From the NCBI RefSeq assembly GCF_026745355.1, contig NC_079209.1, positions 30,927,444 through 30,991,443 on the forward strand: a stretch of 64,000 nucleotides of DNA, written 5' to 3'. The position numbers were made by a program, and so were the translations under genes. Numbering within the stretch: the first letter of the stretch is position 1; each line of letters begins with the position of its first letter. Below are positions 21,901-33,588 of this stretch, piece after piece. The notes below the pieces were generated by a model that did no database searches, was not told where the DNA came from, and worked only from the letters and a program-made list of their open reading frames with translations. The stretch comes from Beta vulgaris subsp. vulgaris (lineage: Eukaryota > Streptophyta > Magnoliopsida > Caryophyllales > Amaranthaceae).

Positions 21901-23482
21901 GGTATAATTAGAAACCTATGGAATACTATATTATTAGTTTTAAAGCAAAATGGTGCAAATTTGCAAAAGAGATACTATAGTTCTGAGAAAGTGATTGCAT
22001 AGGAAGTGAGTAATCCGGAAACAAATTATCCTTGGACAACTGATTATCTAAACTGAATGCCATTGTACCGTGGTCTCTAACCAATCACATCATCATTGAT
22101 CCACGTGTTTCATCAGCTAACAGTGATGAGGTAGAAATACATGCTACAGGAACGAAGAACTTAACATGCGGTCTTGTACTGTGGTTTCTAACCAATCACA
22201 TCATGATTTAATTTCATTTTAGTCAGAAATTTTTTATCTCGGGAGCAAAGGAAGAACAGAGATATGATTTGCATTATTATCACCCTGGATGCTAGTCATA
22301 CACGAATGCCAATTATTATTACTCCATGTTTTGGTTAATTAATCTTGCAAAGCGCAAATGGCGCAACAATCATATTTCACTAATTCCGCACCTTTTCGAG
22401 TACAAACTGAGGGGAAATTGCCAATTAATCTCCTTGATGTACCAGCAAAATCAAATGGCAATATGGTAAATAAAAGCAAAAAAAGTGGACATTTTTGTCA
22501 ATAAAATAGTATTACTCTTATTGAGTTGTAGAGTCAAATATCCAGTCTTAATTAATTTATTTTTTTAAGAAAAGAAAGACTATATAGTGAGATTTTATTA
22601 CGAAGAATGCCATTTGATTTACCCGTCATACATCTCGGATATGTACAGGTGATCCCCCAGAACTGAGCATGGCAAACAAGTAACAACTAACAACCACATA
22701 TGCAAAGCATTCATGTTAAACATCGAAAAACATGAACTAGAAAAGAAATTATTACTACTGAGCAAAACAAACAATGAGTAATAGAACGAATTTAAAAGCT
22801 AAGGGCGTGTTCGGAATCACTGTGAGTATCCAGATTTTGGTTTTATTAATGTAATAAAAGTCAAATGATATAAAATCTATAATGAACTTAAAATTAGTTA
22901 TATTTATGCTAAACATGTTAACTCAGGAAAATGACACCAGAAAACTGTTCAGTTGTCAATATATATTTTTTTTAGTTTTCAAATAAAAGTGCAAACTAGA
23001 AACAAAAAGAAAGATAAGGAACAGTTGAACCTTAGTAGCCAAAACAAGACGATCTCGAGGAATATTCCGGTGTTTAATCCAACGGCCCAAATATTGCTCA
23101 CTCCTTCCCTGCGTCTCTGCTCGCTGCGGCACCGGATACCTTCCCAATGCCCACAACATCGATACGGAAGAAGAACATTAAACATCTCAAAATCCTCAAG
23201 CTTTTTAACACTGGTAAATACGTAAGTATTTTTATAACATACATTTCGGCGGAATCAAAGAAGTTGATTCCAGAATTAAAAGCTTTATCAAGAAGGCGAA
23301 ATGATTCATCAACCGAGTTCTGTTCACCGAAAGTCATGGTTCCTGTAAAACCGACCAAATTACATAAATATTGTAAATAAAATATATAAATTTATGAAAT
23401 TTGAGAGGTGAATTGGAGAATTACCTAAGCATAATCTGGAAACGCTGAGATTAGGAGCAATATTAATGAGCGGAACTGCCAT
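18947..23482 (-). CDS. Aldo/keto reductase (plant Tas-like), 3' exon(s) missing
   Basis: Eleven exons on the minus strand, all with GT..AG borders and compatible phases: 23482-23425, 23342-23243, 23139-23031, 21195-21107, 20962-20906, 20772-20664, 20577-20476, 20156-20092, 19714-19611, 19533-19469 and 19001-18947, giving 304 codons. The product is a TIM-barrel NADPH-dependent reductase. The catalytic set is visible: Asp49 and Tyr54 (FFDSAEMYP), Lys89 (LATKV) and His134 (QIHWPDR), with the cofactor-side LLAYSPLAMGILSGKY. It most resembles the plant Tas-like branch, predicted chloroplastic or cytosolic in relatives; I see no clear transit peptide. The last ~50 residues of the barrel and C-terminus are not found between 18946 and the transposon nest, so the gene is truncated or its last intron is very large. 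Substrate unknown. Confidence 0.92.
20387..20409. repeat. Poly(G) tract, 23 G
   Basis: Uninterrupted G-run on the plus strand inside the intron between the exons at 20577-20476 and 20156-20092 of the reductase, so it is a C-run in the transcript. A second short G-run follows at about 20453-20460. Confidence 0.95.
21196..23030. other. Third intron of the reductase gene; nothing firm inside
   Basis: A 1.8-kb intron. A GGTTTCTAACCAATCACATCAT-like segment occurs twice (about 22070 and 22190), and GGCGTGTTCGGAATCAC at about 22804 resembles a hAT end without a partner. No gene. Confidence 0.5.
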
Positions 23483-23566
23483 GTTTTTGTATTTTTCTCT
23501 CTCTTCGCACAGGTCGATTGATGAAAATTGGAAACCCTAGCTTTAGCAGGCAGCCCAAAAAGGCAG

Positions 23567-23576
23567 AAAAAAAAAA
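23567..23576 (-). terminator. Pol III terminator of tRNA-Ala
   Basis: Ten A on the plus strand, hence ten T on the minus strand starting two bases beyond the tRNA 3' end. This is a strong RNA polymerase III stop signal. It lies 84 bases before the reductase start codon on the same strand. Confidence 0.85.
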
Positions 23577-23578
23577 TT

Positions 23579-23651
23579 TGGAGATGCAGGGTATCGAACC
23601 CTGTACCTCTCGCATGCAAAGCGAGCGCTCTACCATTTGAGCTACATCCCC
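23579..23651 (-). tRNA. tRNA-Ala (anticodon UGC)
   Basis: A 73-base cloverleaf on the minus strand. Acceptor GGGGATG pairs with CATCTCC and includes the G3:U70 wobble that marks alanine tRNAs, with discriminator A. The anticodon stem CTCGC/GCGAG encloses loop TTTGCAT (anticodon TGC). The T-loop GGTTCGATACC is a good B box and TAGCTCAAATGG the A box. No intron. It sits 97 bases upstream of the reductase ATG on the same strand. Confidence 0.97.
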
Positions 23652-23668
23652 TAATACATTATTTTGTA

Positions 23669-23925
23669 CTCCCTCTTTTTATTTTTATCTTTCTCACTTA
23701 TAATCTTGACACTATTCATACTTGAAGAGAACCTTCTCAATTGTTTTCAATTTATATGAAAAATATTTTTTTTGAGGGGAAATTTATATGAACAATATAG
23801 TCATGTGGAATCTTGTTTGATTCTTCTCAATAAGTACATAATTACCATTCAATCGTTATAATTTTTACTAATATATAATGAAAAATATTTAAGTTCAAAG
23901 ATGTGCATTGGGAGATGTGAGAAAG

Positions 23926-23964
<39 letters not shown>

Positions 23965-23988
23965 AAAACAAAAAACAAACAGAGGGAG
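23669..23988. mobile_element. Stowaway-like MITE with a long poly(A) tract
   Basis: CTCCCTCTTTTTATTTTTATC at the left and ..GAAAGATAAAAA...CAGAGGGAG at the right, flanked by TA (23667-23668, 23989-23990). The right arm contains an A-run of about 38 (about 23926-23963). Non-coding. Confidence 0.85.
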
Positions 23989-24889
23989 TACTTCCTAAAG
24001 TTATTTTTTTCTATATCCATAACCTTTTAAAAGTGGCAAAGTTAGACACTATTCAAATCAATAGTGTTATGAGTCACAAATGGCTGAAATTTACTGTTCA
24101 TAAGCTCCTCACGTGCGTCCCACGTGGTGAACTAAAGTAAAGCACGCAAAAAAAAACCCTTCGCCACGCGGTCAATTTTCCCCGCCTTCGTCTCTCTCAC
24201 TGGGTCTGCTGGCTTTTCCTCACCGCCATTGCAGAAATTACCTTCATGGAAATTCAAGGAAGCTTAGTTCATCTGTTTTTCGATCTATGAGCTATTTTCA
24301 CCGCCATTATTTACGTTTTTTTGCAGGCGCCTTGCTGCAGGGGAGTTCCTTGCCAGAAATTCACTAAAGACCAGTGGAAATGGTGGGCATCAAGATCTTG
24401 ATTCATGGATGAGTGATGCCTTCAATTCGAATTGCCACACAAATTGATTCATTAGCCTTAATTTCCTACCAACCGTTTCTTTCTATTATCAATAGATTAG
24501 CTGTCTCAAATAGAATTTGGTATTATATGAAATAATATGTCGATTAAAATTGAAATTAACTAATAAGTGCATATTGTTGGGTTATGCAAATTGTGTTAGA
24601 ACAATTAGTACTAAGCTACCTGAGTTTGTTCAGTTGCTGAGAGCTATGATTTTTTCCTTTTTTTAAAAAAAAAAAAAGTTAACCTCTGTGAGAGTATTGT
24701 CACTGTTTGTCCAAGAGACACTGTACAACCCGGATTCCATGCTTATTTCCCTCCACACAAAGGCTTGAGGGTACATCCAAGCTCATTTACCTCCACACAA
24801 AGGCTTGGGAGTACATTTTACACTTATTTGCACCTTTGTTTATTCACCTTCTCCCACTGGATTGTACTTGCTTCATCTTAGGTTAGAGG

Positions 24890-25610
24890 TCCTTTTTACA
24901 TGGATCCTTAGTATAAATACTAACTAACAAATGAACTCCCTCTTTGTCTTCATTCTTCTCATTAAAAACTGGTAGGTTCTTGCTCTGTTCACTATTTCTT
25001 ATCCAGAAGACCTTGAGAATGTGTGTCTTGCTATGCATCTTGGCTACTAATTATACAGACTCTTTGAACTTGACACAAACTAAATCTAAACTCAGCTTAT
25101 ACAAACATTATTACAGTTACAAAATTAGACAGCAAATCCATCTAGACTCGAATTAATTAATACTAAAAAGAACTAAAGAACATTTAATTACTGTATGTGA
25201 TGGACTTGCTTAATGCTTTTATTTAGTTTCTGTGTTCTTGCTCGCTTCAAATTCAATGTTGTCTGTTCTTTGAGTTTTAGCTGATCTTATGCAGTCTCTG
25301 GCTTAAGAAAATGTTACATTCCAAGATTTGTTTTCAGCTAATGTAGAGATAATTACAAATAGAGAATAGCACATCAATTTTTGCTTGAGCCTTGAAAATT
25401 CGTTCTAAAAAGAACTGAGACACATTTAATCGCTGCATGATGATTTTTACTTGATGTTTCTGCTTCATTTAAGTGTGGTTTTTGAACTAAAACAAAATGT
25501 AGCCTGTTTTTTTCGCTCTTAGCTAATCTTGTACATCTTCTTGCTCTCAAAGAATGACATTAAAATTCCTGCGCTTAGAAATTCCGAATTGATGGTATTA
25601 AATCAACATT
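24890..25610 (+). repeat. Tandem duplication, copy 1
   Basis: Aligns along its length with 26030-26670, for example TTGACACAAACTAAATCTAA at 25069 and 26209, and GACACATTTAATCGCTGCA at about 25421 with its partner near 26491. The period is about 1.13 kb. Copies have diverged with indels, so the duplication is not recent. Confidence 0.85.
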
Positions 25611-26029
25611 CCTGCTGTTTGCCTTGTGATTTCCATTTTGTTGCATTGCATTCAGATTTTCATCATGCTATTTAGTATTTTTAACTATCTTGTGCCTTTT
25701 GTATACATGTTGCCTTGCTTTATAGTTAAACTGGAACTTAGGCCCCTAATTAAACTAAACTTTTACTGCAGGACTTGTGTTGCGACTTGGAAAACGCTCT
25801 GTTCCAGTTTCTCCAACGATCCCTGGTAACCCTCCATTTTCAAGCCTTTTTCTAAACTAATCTGCTTTGTGTTACTACTGTTCTGTTGCAAATGTGCTTC
25901 CTTTTCAACTGTTACACATGTGGTCTTGCTATATTATTGTGCCATGTTTTGCATTGATTCAATATATTATGGTGCTTGCATTTGTTCTGCACTTTTGGGT
26001 TCCAAATTATATGAGCCTGATTAGCATGC

Positions 26030-26670
26030 CTAACGAACTACCTCTTTGTATAAATACTAACTACCAAATGAACTGCCTCATTGTCTTCGTTCTGCTCATA
26101 AAACCTGGTGGGTTCTTGCTATGTTCACTATTTACTATCCAAAAGACTCTGATAATGTTTGTCTCGGTACGCATCTTGGCTTTAAATTATACAGGTTCTT
26201 TCAATTTGACACAAACTAAATCTAAACTTAGCTTATACAAACACTATTACAGTTATAAAATTCCACAACAGATCCATCTGAATTCAAATAAATTGGTACC
26301 AAAAAGAACTTAAGAACATTTAATTACTATATGCGTGATGGACTTGCTTAATGTTTCTATTTAGCTTTTGTGTTCTTGGTCACTTAAAATTCACTGTTGT
26401 CTGGGCTTTTTTCCTGTTTGAGCTTATCTTATGCAGCCTCTTGCTTTAGAAAGTTTTGCTTGAAGCTTCAAAATTGGTTCTAGAAAGAACTGAAACACAT
26501 TTAATCGCTGCACAATGATTTTCACTTGATGTTGCCTGATTTTTACCTCCAACAAAATGTTGCCTGACTTTTTCAGTTCCAGCCAATCTTGTGCATCTTA
26601 TTGCTCTCAAAATCGACATCCATATTTCTGCGCTTAGAAATTTCAATTGATGTTATTAAATTAACATGGC
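26030..26670 (+). repeat. Tandem duplication, copy 2
   Basis: Partner of 24890-25610, separated from it by a unique stretch with the exon-like segment at 25772-25825. Both copies lack a conserved reading frame, so they are more likely leader/intron sequence than coding. Confidence 0.85.
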
Positions 26671-27089
26671 TCTTGAATTTTATGGTTCTTGAATTTGTTC
26701 TGCACTTTTTGGTTTCAAATTATTTGGAACTAATTAGCATGGCTAAATACACTGATGAGCAAAGTTTGTTTGTTCTAAGCTAACCTTCAGCCTGGTTAAC
26801 ACAACTTCCCATTCCATTTTAAAATAAGCTACTAAGTATGGTCCAACATCTAAGCTTGCCTCCTGAGTTTTGATTTGCCCAAATTCTTTTGTGCTCTGTA
26901 GTTTACACGACCCTCAAAAGCAATGCATGTCCTCTTAAAAAGTGAGCCTATGGCCTCCATTGTATAGTGGTAAAAGAGGACTTTGCTAGAGTATTTTGCT
27001 TCATAACCATCATTCTCCAACTATTGTATTCAGATTATAGCCATAACAACAAGTATAATATCAGTTTGTTGCCTCCACAGGTTATAGCC

Positions 27090-28067
27090 ATGACACCCAA
27101 ACTAATGAGCATCTCATTCCGACCTTTGCTGAGACAAATCACTGAGTGTCTTAACTTCAAAGTTCCTATCTATGATTTTGTCAATGTTTCCAAAAATAAT
27201 GCCTGCGTAGCTGTTAGGACAGAATGTGGCTCGCTTGCTTACATGTATGTAGGTGGGGAGGCTAGCAGCCTAGATGGTTCATGTGAAAGGGCTGCTGAAG
27301 CAGCTGTGCGAGATCTCATACATAAGTATGATGTGCACGTTGAAGATTTCTCATCGCAAAGGAAATTGATGTTTGACAGATGTGCTAAGCTTTATAAACT
27401 AAAGAGGCAAGAACTTGAGGCTGTTGAAAAGGGCTTGCCAGCACAAGTGCTGTTTGAAAGTGCATGTGTAAGCAGCCAAACTTTGCCTACACATGTCACT
27501 CTTGACTACATGAGTGTGCTGCCCATGGTAGTTGCTCACACTCAAGCCTTGCTAACTCCTGTTGAAACAATCTGCTTACATGGGTACAAGTACACTTGCT
27601 GGTTGACAGTTACATGTCCTCAGAGTTTGATTGGTACAGAGTGTATCTTTGGGGATTCTTGTACCCACCTATGTGAAGCCAAACAGAGTGTAGCCAAGAA
27701 GACCATCCTTTATCTCATGCATCAATACAACTTCACTATCCTAGATGCAAACTATAAAGCTGCTAATTATGCTTCTATTCTTTGCGCCCTAGAAAGGGAA
27801 ACCTACTTAACTGTCAAAGAGCGCGTGCTCAAGACTCAGGAAGCAATCCAGCCTATCCCTCTGGTTGTAGAGCAGGATTGCTTGACTCCGCGCGGCATCC
27901 AGTTTCAAATCCCTACAATGGTATCGCCGCCTCTTCCTCCAAAGAAACGCAAAGCCAGGCTATCTTTTGGGAATGTTATATCTCTTGGTCCAGCCCTTGC
28001 AGTTCCCCTCTTATCTATTCCTCCGGAACTTGAAACTGTTTTCAAGCGACCGAAGAAAACTACCTAG
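27090..28067 (+). CDS. Protein with two dsRNA-binding-like domains, in the Helitron
   Basis: An intact 325-residue ORF from the ATG at 27090, just after a CTCCACAG splice acceptor, to TAG at 28067. Two modules share one plan. Residues ~11-80 have FRPLLRQITECLNFKVPIYDF (helix 1), a three-strand region, then SCERAAEAAVRDLIHKY. Residues ~141-213 have YMSVLPMVVAHTQ, GYKYTCWLTVTCP, then CEAKQSVAKKTILYLMHQY. The alpha-beta-beta-beta-alpha order and the [A/K]A..A..L last helix are those of dsRNA-binding domains, although the usual KKxAK lysines are partly replaced. Each module is followed by a helical segment (L-x-REx-LK-like). PPKKRKAR at 283-290 looks like a nuclear signal. A role such as binding dsRNA or interfering with silencing is inference; I do not recognise the gene. 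Confidence 0.8.
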   Translation: MTPKLMSISFRPLLRQITECLNFKVPIYDFVNVSKNNACVAVRTECGSLAYMYVGGEASSLDGSCERAAEAAVRDLIHKYDVHVEDFSSQRKLMFDRCAKLYKLKRQELEAVEKGLPAQVLFESACVSSQTLPTHVTLDYMSVLPMVVAHTQALLTPVETICLHGYKYTCWLTVTCPQSLIGTECIFGDSCTHLCEAKQSVAKKTILYLMHQYNFTILDANYKAANYASILCALERETYLTVKERVLKTQEAIQPIPLVVEQDCLTPRGIQFQIPTMVSPPLPPKKRKARLSFGNVISLGPALAVPLLSIPPELETVFKRPKKTT

Positions 28068-29009
28068 GCATTATTGCTACGTTCCCTACTAGGTTTGCTT
28101 TTGTAACAGACGGAGATTATATCTCTTGCTTAGTTCAGGGTTAGGTTTAGTCAAGTTTAACAATGGTGTTGTCTACACTTGTGAACTTTATTCTCTGTAT
28201 TTTTGCTATTTCTCTCCCCTCTATGCTTGTAATGTAGTGTGGTAGTTGTGTTGTAAGAAAGAAAATGCACCTCGGTGCAAGTACTGAAATCCACTGTTGT
28301 GTTTTCCTTAAAATAACACTGTGCCTCTAACGCTTCTCTGTTGAAAGGAATTGTTTTTTTACATGTTGTTCATCTACCACTGTTTACACTTTTGTAGCAC
28401 AAAATTTTAGGTGCGGTTTCAGTTAACACTTCCTTTACCCACATCCGTGAGGAATAAATCATGCTTTTTCAATACACTAATACAAGTAAAAATCAAAATA
28501 ACCCTTGGAGCCTGCAAAACAGAACAAAAACACATAATACGCAAAATTACATACACATGTATTGTACATTTCACGATTGACAGTTAACACCTCTTTCTTT
28601 ACTTTCCTTTTAGTCTCGTGCTTTGTGTTGAGTTTCAAATTTGCTGCTGTTTTATAGAGGTTCACTGATGCTGGGAGTTGCACTGGCTTTTGTGTAAGGC
28701 TACTTTGCCCCAGCACATCCCGTGGCCAATTCTACTTGGCGTAGCCGCTCTTTCGATGGGTATTTCCAAAAACTCCTTACTATACAGTTTTAAATTAGTG
28801 CCACATTATTCACTGCTGCTAGATAGTTGTTTCAATGGTACACCTAAATATAGTCTAAACGGCCTCGTGTTGCACATCTTGCCATAAGTAGTGTAAAGCG
28901 ACGTTTCCAACGGCCTGCTTATTAATTATTAATCAAACAAGTGTCTGCACATTAAATTATTGCTGCAAATGGAGCCTAGCACAATGGTTGTACCTAATAA
29001 GTAGGCGCT
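28068..29009. other. Helitron intergenic region
   Basis: Contains the probable 3' UTR of the dsRBD-like gene and AT-rich sequence. GAGCCTAGCA occurs twice (28972 and 29019) just before the first readable Rep-helicase codons. No other gene seen. Confidence 0.5.
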
Positions 29010-32000
29010 TCTCAGGTGAGCCTAGCAAACGTAAAACTCGCATGAGCAAGCGTATGAGATCACTACAACAAGATGAACATCATTAGGTGAAACCACTTTC
29101 TTGAGGTCAGCGGTCACTCCAACACAGTATCAAAGTGCTCGCTTACTTCAATGTGATCCTGATGTTGCACCAAAACAAAAGCGAGCCCGAGCTAAACAAC
29201 CCAAGAAAAACAAACAAAGTAAATCTTAATTCTTTTAAATAGTTATTAATAGTATATATTGTAGATTTGTGGTATCTGTGTCCTCAATGTTTTTCCCTGT
29301 CCAGTTGGGGCTGCTTTAATGGTTGGCCAGCAAATGCCAACCGCAGCACTGGAACTCCCTGCTGCAGAACATTGCCCTAAGTGTTCGGCTATTAAATTTG
29401 CTTTTGAATCGCCTGGTTTTTGCTGTTCAAATGGGGAAGTTGAGATTGCTTCCAATTCCTTCCCATCAGAATTAATCAGGCTTTTAACTTCACAAGACGA
29501 TGATTCTGTTCATTTCAGAACGTATATACGCTTGTATAACAACCTATTTGCTTTTAGCTCACTTGGCGGGGTCTTTGATGCATGTATGCAAAAAGGCATT
29601 TATGTTTTTAAATTACACGGCCAAATCTATCATTTTATACCTAACCTACTGCCTAACGATAAAAGACCTCAATTCTTACAATTATACTTCTACGATGCTC
29701 AACATGAATCAGAGAACCGGCTCAATTTATTTCCTGAGCTACGGCCTGATGTGATAGCTATCTTAATGGAAGTAATGCAGTATAATCCATACGCCAAGTT
29801 CTTCAGATCTTTGAGAGAACTTGACATCGTGGAGAATACTCAAATACGGTTAAATCGAGACCCAGTTCTTGATCAGCGTGTTTACAATGCCCCTACAGCT
29901 GATGAGGTTGCTGTGATATGGGATGAGGAATCCGCAACCAGTGCAAATAGTGGCCCTCATATTGTAGTTCATGGACAGGGTGCACAGCAACACAGGATCA
30001 TGCATTATTATGGGTGTTATGATCCATTACAATATCCACTCCTACGGCCATACGGTGACTGTGGTTGGCACCATGGCTTAAAAAAAATGAGCCAAGGTGG
30101 CCGTACGCAGGTCGATGTACCTGAACAACCTATAACGTCTGAAGGCGTTACTGATGTTAACACATTTTTAGATGCAGAGTCTGCCAGTAAGTTTGGCTGC
30201 ACTTCTCTTTTTGTTTTACACTCCTCTTCAGCCTTACAACCAACTTAATTGCTGCCTCTTTGCTTGAAAACATGCAGTTTCAAAACAGGTTAAGAAGCCT
30301 AGAACCCAAATTTCTTGTAGGGAATACTATGCATACCTCTTTCAAATCCGGCCAAGAAACTACATCCTCAGAGCATGTCGCTTATTTCAACAGTTCATTG
30401 TTGACATGTATGTGAAGCTTGAAAATACACGCCTTGATTTCTTCAGAAACAACCAAGCAACAATCCGTGCAGAATTGTATCAAGGCATCATGATTGCTTC
30501 GATGGTGGGGAGAAAAGTGCTTCAAACATAGGCCACAGAGTTATCTTGCCGCCTTCATTCCTTGGCGGGCCTCGTGATATGAAGCGTCGTTATCTGAATG
30601 CTCTTGCCCTTGTGCAGAGATATGGAAACCTGACCTATTCATCACAATGACATGCAATCCTAATTGGCCTGAAATTAAAAAAACCTTGCACCAGGTGAAG
30701 AAGCACAGCATCGCCCTGATATAGTAGCCCGAGTTTTCCACGCAAACTTATAGCCTTTAAAAAACTGCTCATGGAAGACCATGTGTTGGGTGAGGTTGAA
30801 GCTTTTACATATGTTGTGGAGTTTCAAAAGCGCGGGTTGCCACACGCACACCTTTTAATCATTTTCAAGCCACACTGCAAAATCAAAGATCCTGATGAAT
30901 TTGACAAATTTGTTAGTGCTGAAATTCCTGACAAAAGTAACCCACATTTGCGGAAAGTCGTTTTGAAGCACATGATGCATGGCCCATGCGGTGATGCTAA
31001 TCCTGAATGTCCTTGTATGAAACACAAGGGAAGAGTTGGGACTTGCAAGTATGGGTATCCAAAAGCATTTACAAATGAAACAACAAGCCATGAAAATGGT
31101 TTTCCCGCTCTACAGAAGAAGAGATGATGGTGAAACTCCTCTTATTCGCAAGTTTGCTATGGATAACAGATGGGTTATTCCATATAACTCTTATCTTTCA
31201 GCGCTGTTTGATTGCCACTTGAATGTTGAGGTCTGTTCAACCATCCAAGCAGTCAATACATGTACAAATATGTATACAAGGGCCATGATAAGATTTCATA
31301 TGCTGTATCGAAAGAAGGTGAGCAGAAACCAGTAGATGAAATACAGCAATTCCAAACTGCGGTGGGTGTCGCCGTGCGAAGCTGCTTGGCGGCTGTTTTC
31401 ATTTGACCTGTTTGAATGCAGCCTCCGTCCTTGCTCTTCAGGTTCATTTGCCTAATGGACAGACAATCCAATTCAAGCCTAATGAACCGCTTGCTGGAAT
31501 TTAGCCAACGATTCCAGATCACGGACTTCCCTCACCGAGTTCTTTAAAATGAATGCAATTCAGAATGGTGCATCGCAATACCTATACTCTGAATTTTCAG
31601 AACACTATGTATGGACTACATCTGCAAAAGCGTGGACAAAAAGGGTTCAAAAAAAATTGTTGTTGGTCGATTAGCATTTGTTGTTCCTGCTGAAGGCGAA
31701 CGATATTTCCTGCGGTTGCTCCTGACCCATGTCCGAGGGCCAAAATCATTTGAAGACCTCCGCACTGTGCGTGGCCATTTGTGTGCTACTTCCAAGAAGC
31801 AGCATTAGAACTAGGGTTGCTCGAAGAAGATGGTTCTGTTATCAAGTGTATGGAAGAAGCTGCTGGAATTGAAATGCCAGGTGCATTACGGCGACTGTTC
31901 ACTACAATCTTGATTTTTTGCAAGCCGAGTAATCCTTTGGCCCTGTGGCATCAGTTCTACCGCCACCTGTCTGAAGATTTCTCTCAAAAATATCCATGCC

Positions 32001-33588
32001 AAGAACACAAAGTCGCACAATTAACAATAAAGGTAACTGAGCAGCTCCTAGAAGAATGGGCAAATCTTTGCAAGAATACAATCTTGATGGTTTAAAGGAA
32101 CCTGAATCTGATGAGATCAGAAGGACTCAAGATATAGTTGATGCGCTTGATGCACCAATACCAACTGAATATAAAGAAGCCCGCAAGAATTTGAAATTCT
32201 AAACAACAAGAAGCATTTGATTGTATCATGGATCGTATTAATACAAACAAGCCAGGTGTTTTTTTTGTGGATGGTCCTGGGGTACTGGGAAGACATATCT
32301 GTACCAGGCATTGTATGCGGAAGTGAGATTGCTGGGGAAAATTGCATTGCCAACAGCAACATCAGGCATTGCAGCATCAAATATAGCAACTGGTCGCACT
32401 GCACATTCCCGCTTTAAGATCCCTTTGGACCATACTGTTTCAAAGGCTTGTAACGTTTCTAAGGAAAGTGCCCTTGCAGCGCTTTTAAGAGAAGCAAGCC
32501 TTATTATTTGGGATGAATCTTCAATGGCACGAAAAGAAAACATTGAATCACTTGATCTATTACTAAGAGACTTGTGTGATCCTAATACCCCTTTTGGAGG
32601 TAAAGTCGTTGTTTTTGGCGGTGACTTTCGACAAGTATTACCAGTTGTCCCGCATAAAACTCAGAATGAAGCTGTGGAGGCTAGCCTTGTGTCTTCTGCC
32701 TTGTGGCCTAACTTCATACGGTTTAGCCTAACTGATAACATGCGCGCTAAAGAAGATCCAAACTTCGTTGCTTTCTTGCTAGCCCTGGGCAATGGGGCTT
32801 TACAATCTACTGAAATTGCAGGAGTTGAGCTTCCAACACAAATATATGTGCCCTTTGATGAAGAAGCTGATTGTTTGGGTAGGCTTGTAAATATTGTTTT
32901 CCCTGAGATTGGTTCTGGCCCTTTCAGCAGCCAAATCTTCACAGGTCGTGCAATACTAACCCCAATGAATGAAGATGTTGATGCTATAAACATGAACCTC
33001 ATTGGGAAGTTTCCTGGGGAGCCTATTGTCTACAAGAGTTTTGACATGATCCTTGATGATAGCTGTAATATGTATCCATCTGAATTCCTAAATACTCTTA
33101 GTCCAACTGGTATGAGTCCTCATGAACTTATTTTGAAGGAAAACTGTCCAGTCATCCTTTTGCGAAACCTTGCTCCTGCATCTGGCTTATGCAACAGAAC
33201 CCGCCTCATTTGTAAGCGATTCTTCCCAAACATCATTGAATGTGTGATTATAACCGGCCACCACAAAGGAAAAGTTGTTTTTTTACCCCGCATTAATCTC
33301 CGACCATCTGCCTCAAATAACTACCCTTTCCAATTTCAAAGAAAGCAATTCCCGATTAAACTCAGCTTTGCAATGACTATTAATAAGTCACAAGGGCAAA
33401 CACTTGACCGCATTGGTTTGTATCTGCACCGTCCTTGCTTCTCACATGGACAACTATATGTTGGTTTATCACGTGCACGCCAATCAAAAAATGTTTGAGT
33501 CCTGTCCAAACCATCAGTGCATGAAACTGCCACCTCTGTTAAAAATGTTGTTTCTTTTGCGGTACTCCAAAGAGCTGGTATAGTATAA
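29010..33588 (+). pseudogene. Helitron Rep-helicase (RepHel), frameshifted
   Basis: The basic N-terminus (KRKTRMSKRMRSLQQ, about 29025-29070, then QYQSARLLQCDP) is followed by an intact frame at 29319-30190, a GT..AG intron (about 30187-30275), and the Helitron-like N domain (SCREYYAYLFQIR). The HUH site GLPHAHLLI (His codons 30843-30851) lies in an open frame (30771-31127). The Rep tyrosine motif YMYKYVYKGHD (31257-31289) sits in a shifted frame. The PIF1-type helicase follows at about 32200-33588: IIWDESSM, FGGDFRQVLPV, TDNMR and INKSQGQTL are intact, but the P-loop GPGGTGKT is cut by a one-base deletion near 32280. A stop at 33496 replaces what is probably a CGA. Several more shifts lie between 30520 and 32200. 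The protein would nick, unwind and re-join the Helitron strand in the nucleus. Confidence 0.93.

Larger units (their letters stand above)
24010..27089 (+). other. 5' region of the Helitron: leader-like exons and a large duplication
   Basis: No long ORF. Segments with good splice borders appear, such as 25772-25825 (TTTTACTGCAG before, GTAACC after) and an acceptor at about 24326, and CTCCACAG precedes the ORF at 27090. This fits a spliced 5' leader or captured exons. CACGTG boxes lie at about 24110-24125. Confidence 0.5.

Noticed and set aside
26967..27089. In-frame extension upstream of the dsRBD-like ORF
   Set aside because: It crosses a polypyrimidine-CTCCACAG acceptor and reads as intron (hydrophobic, AT-rich); ATG 27090 preferred.
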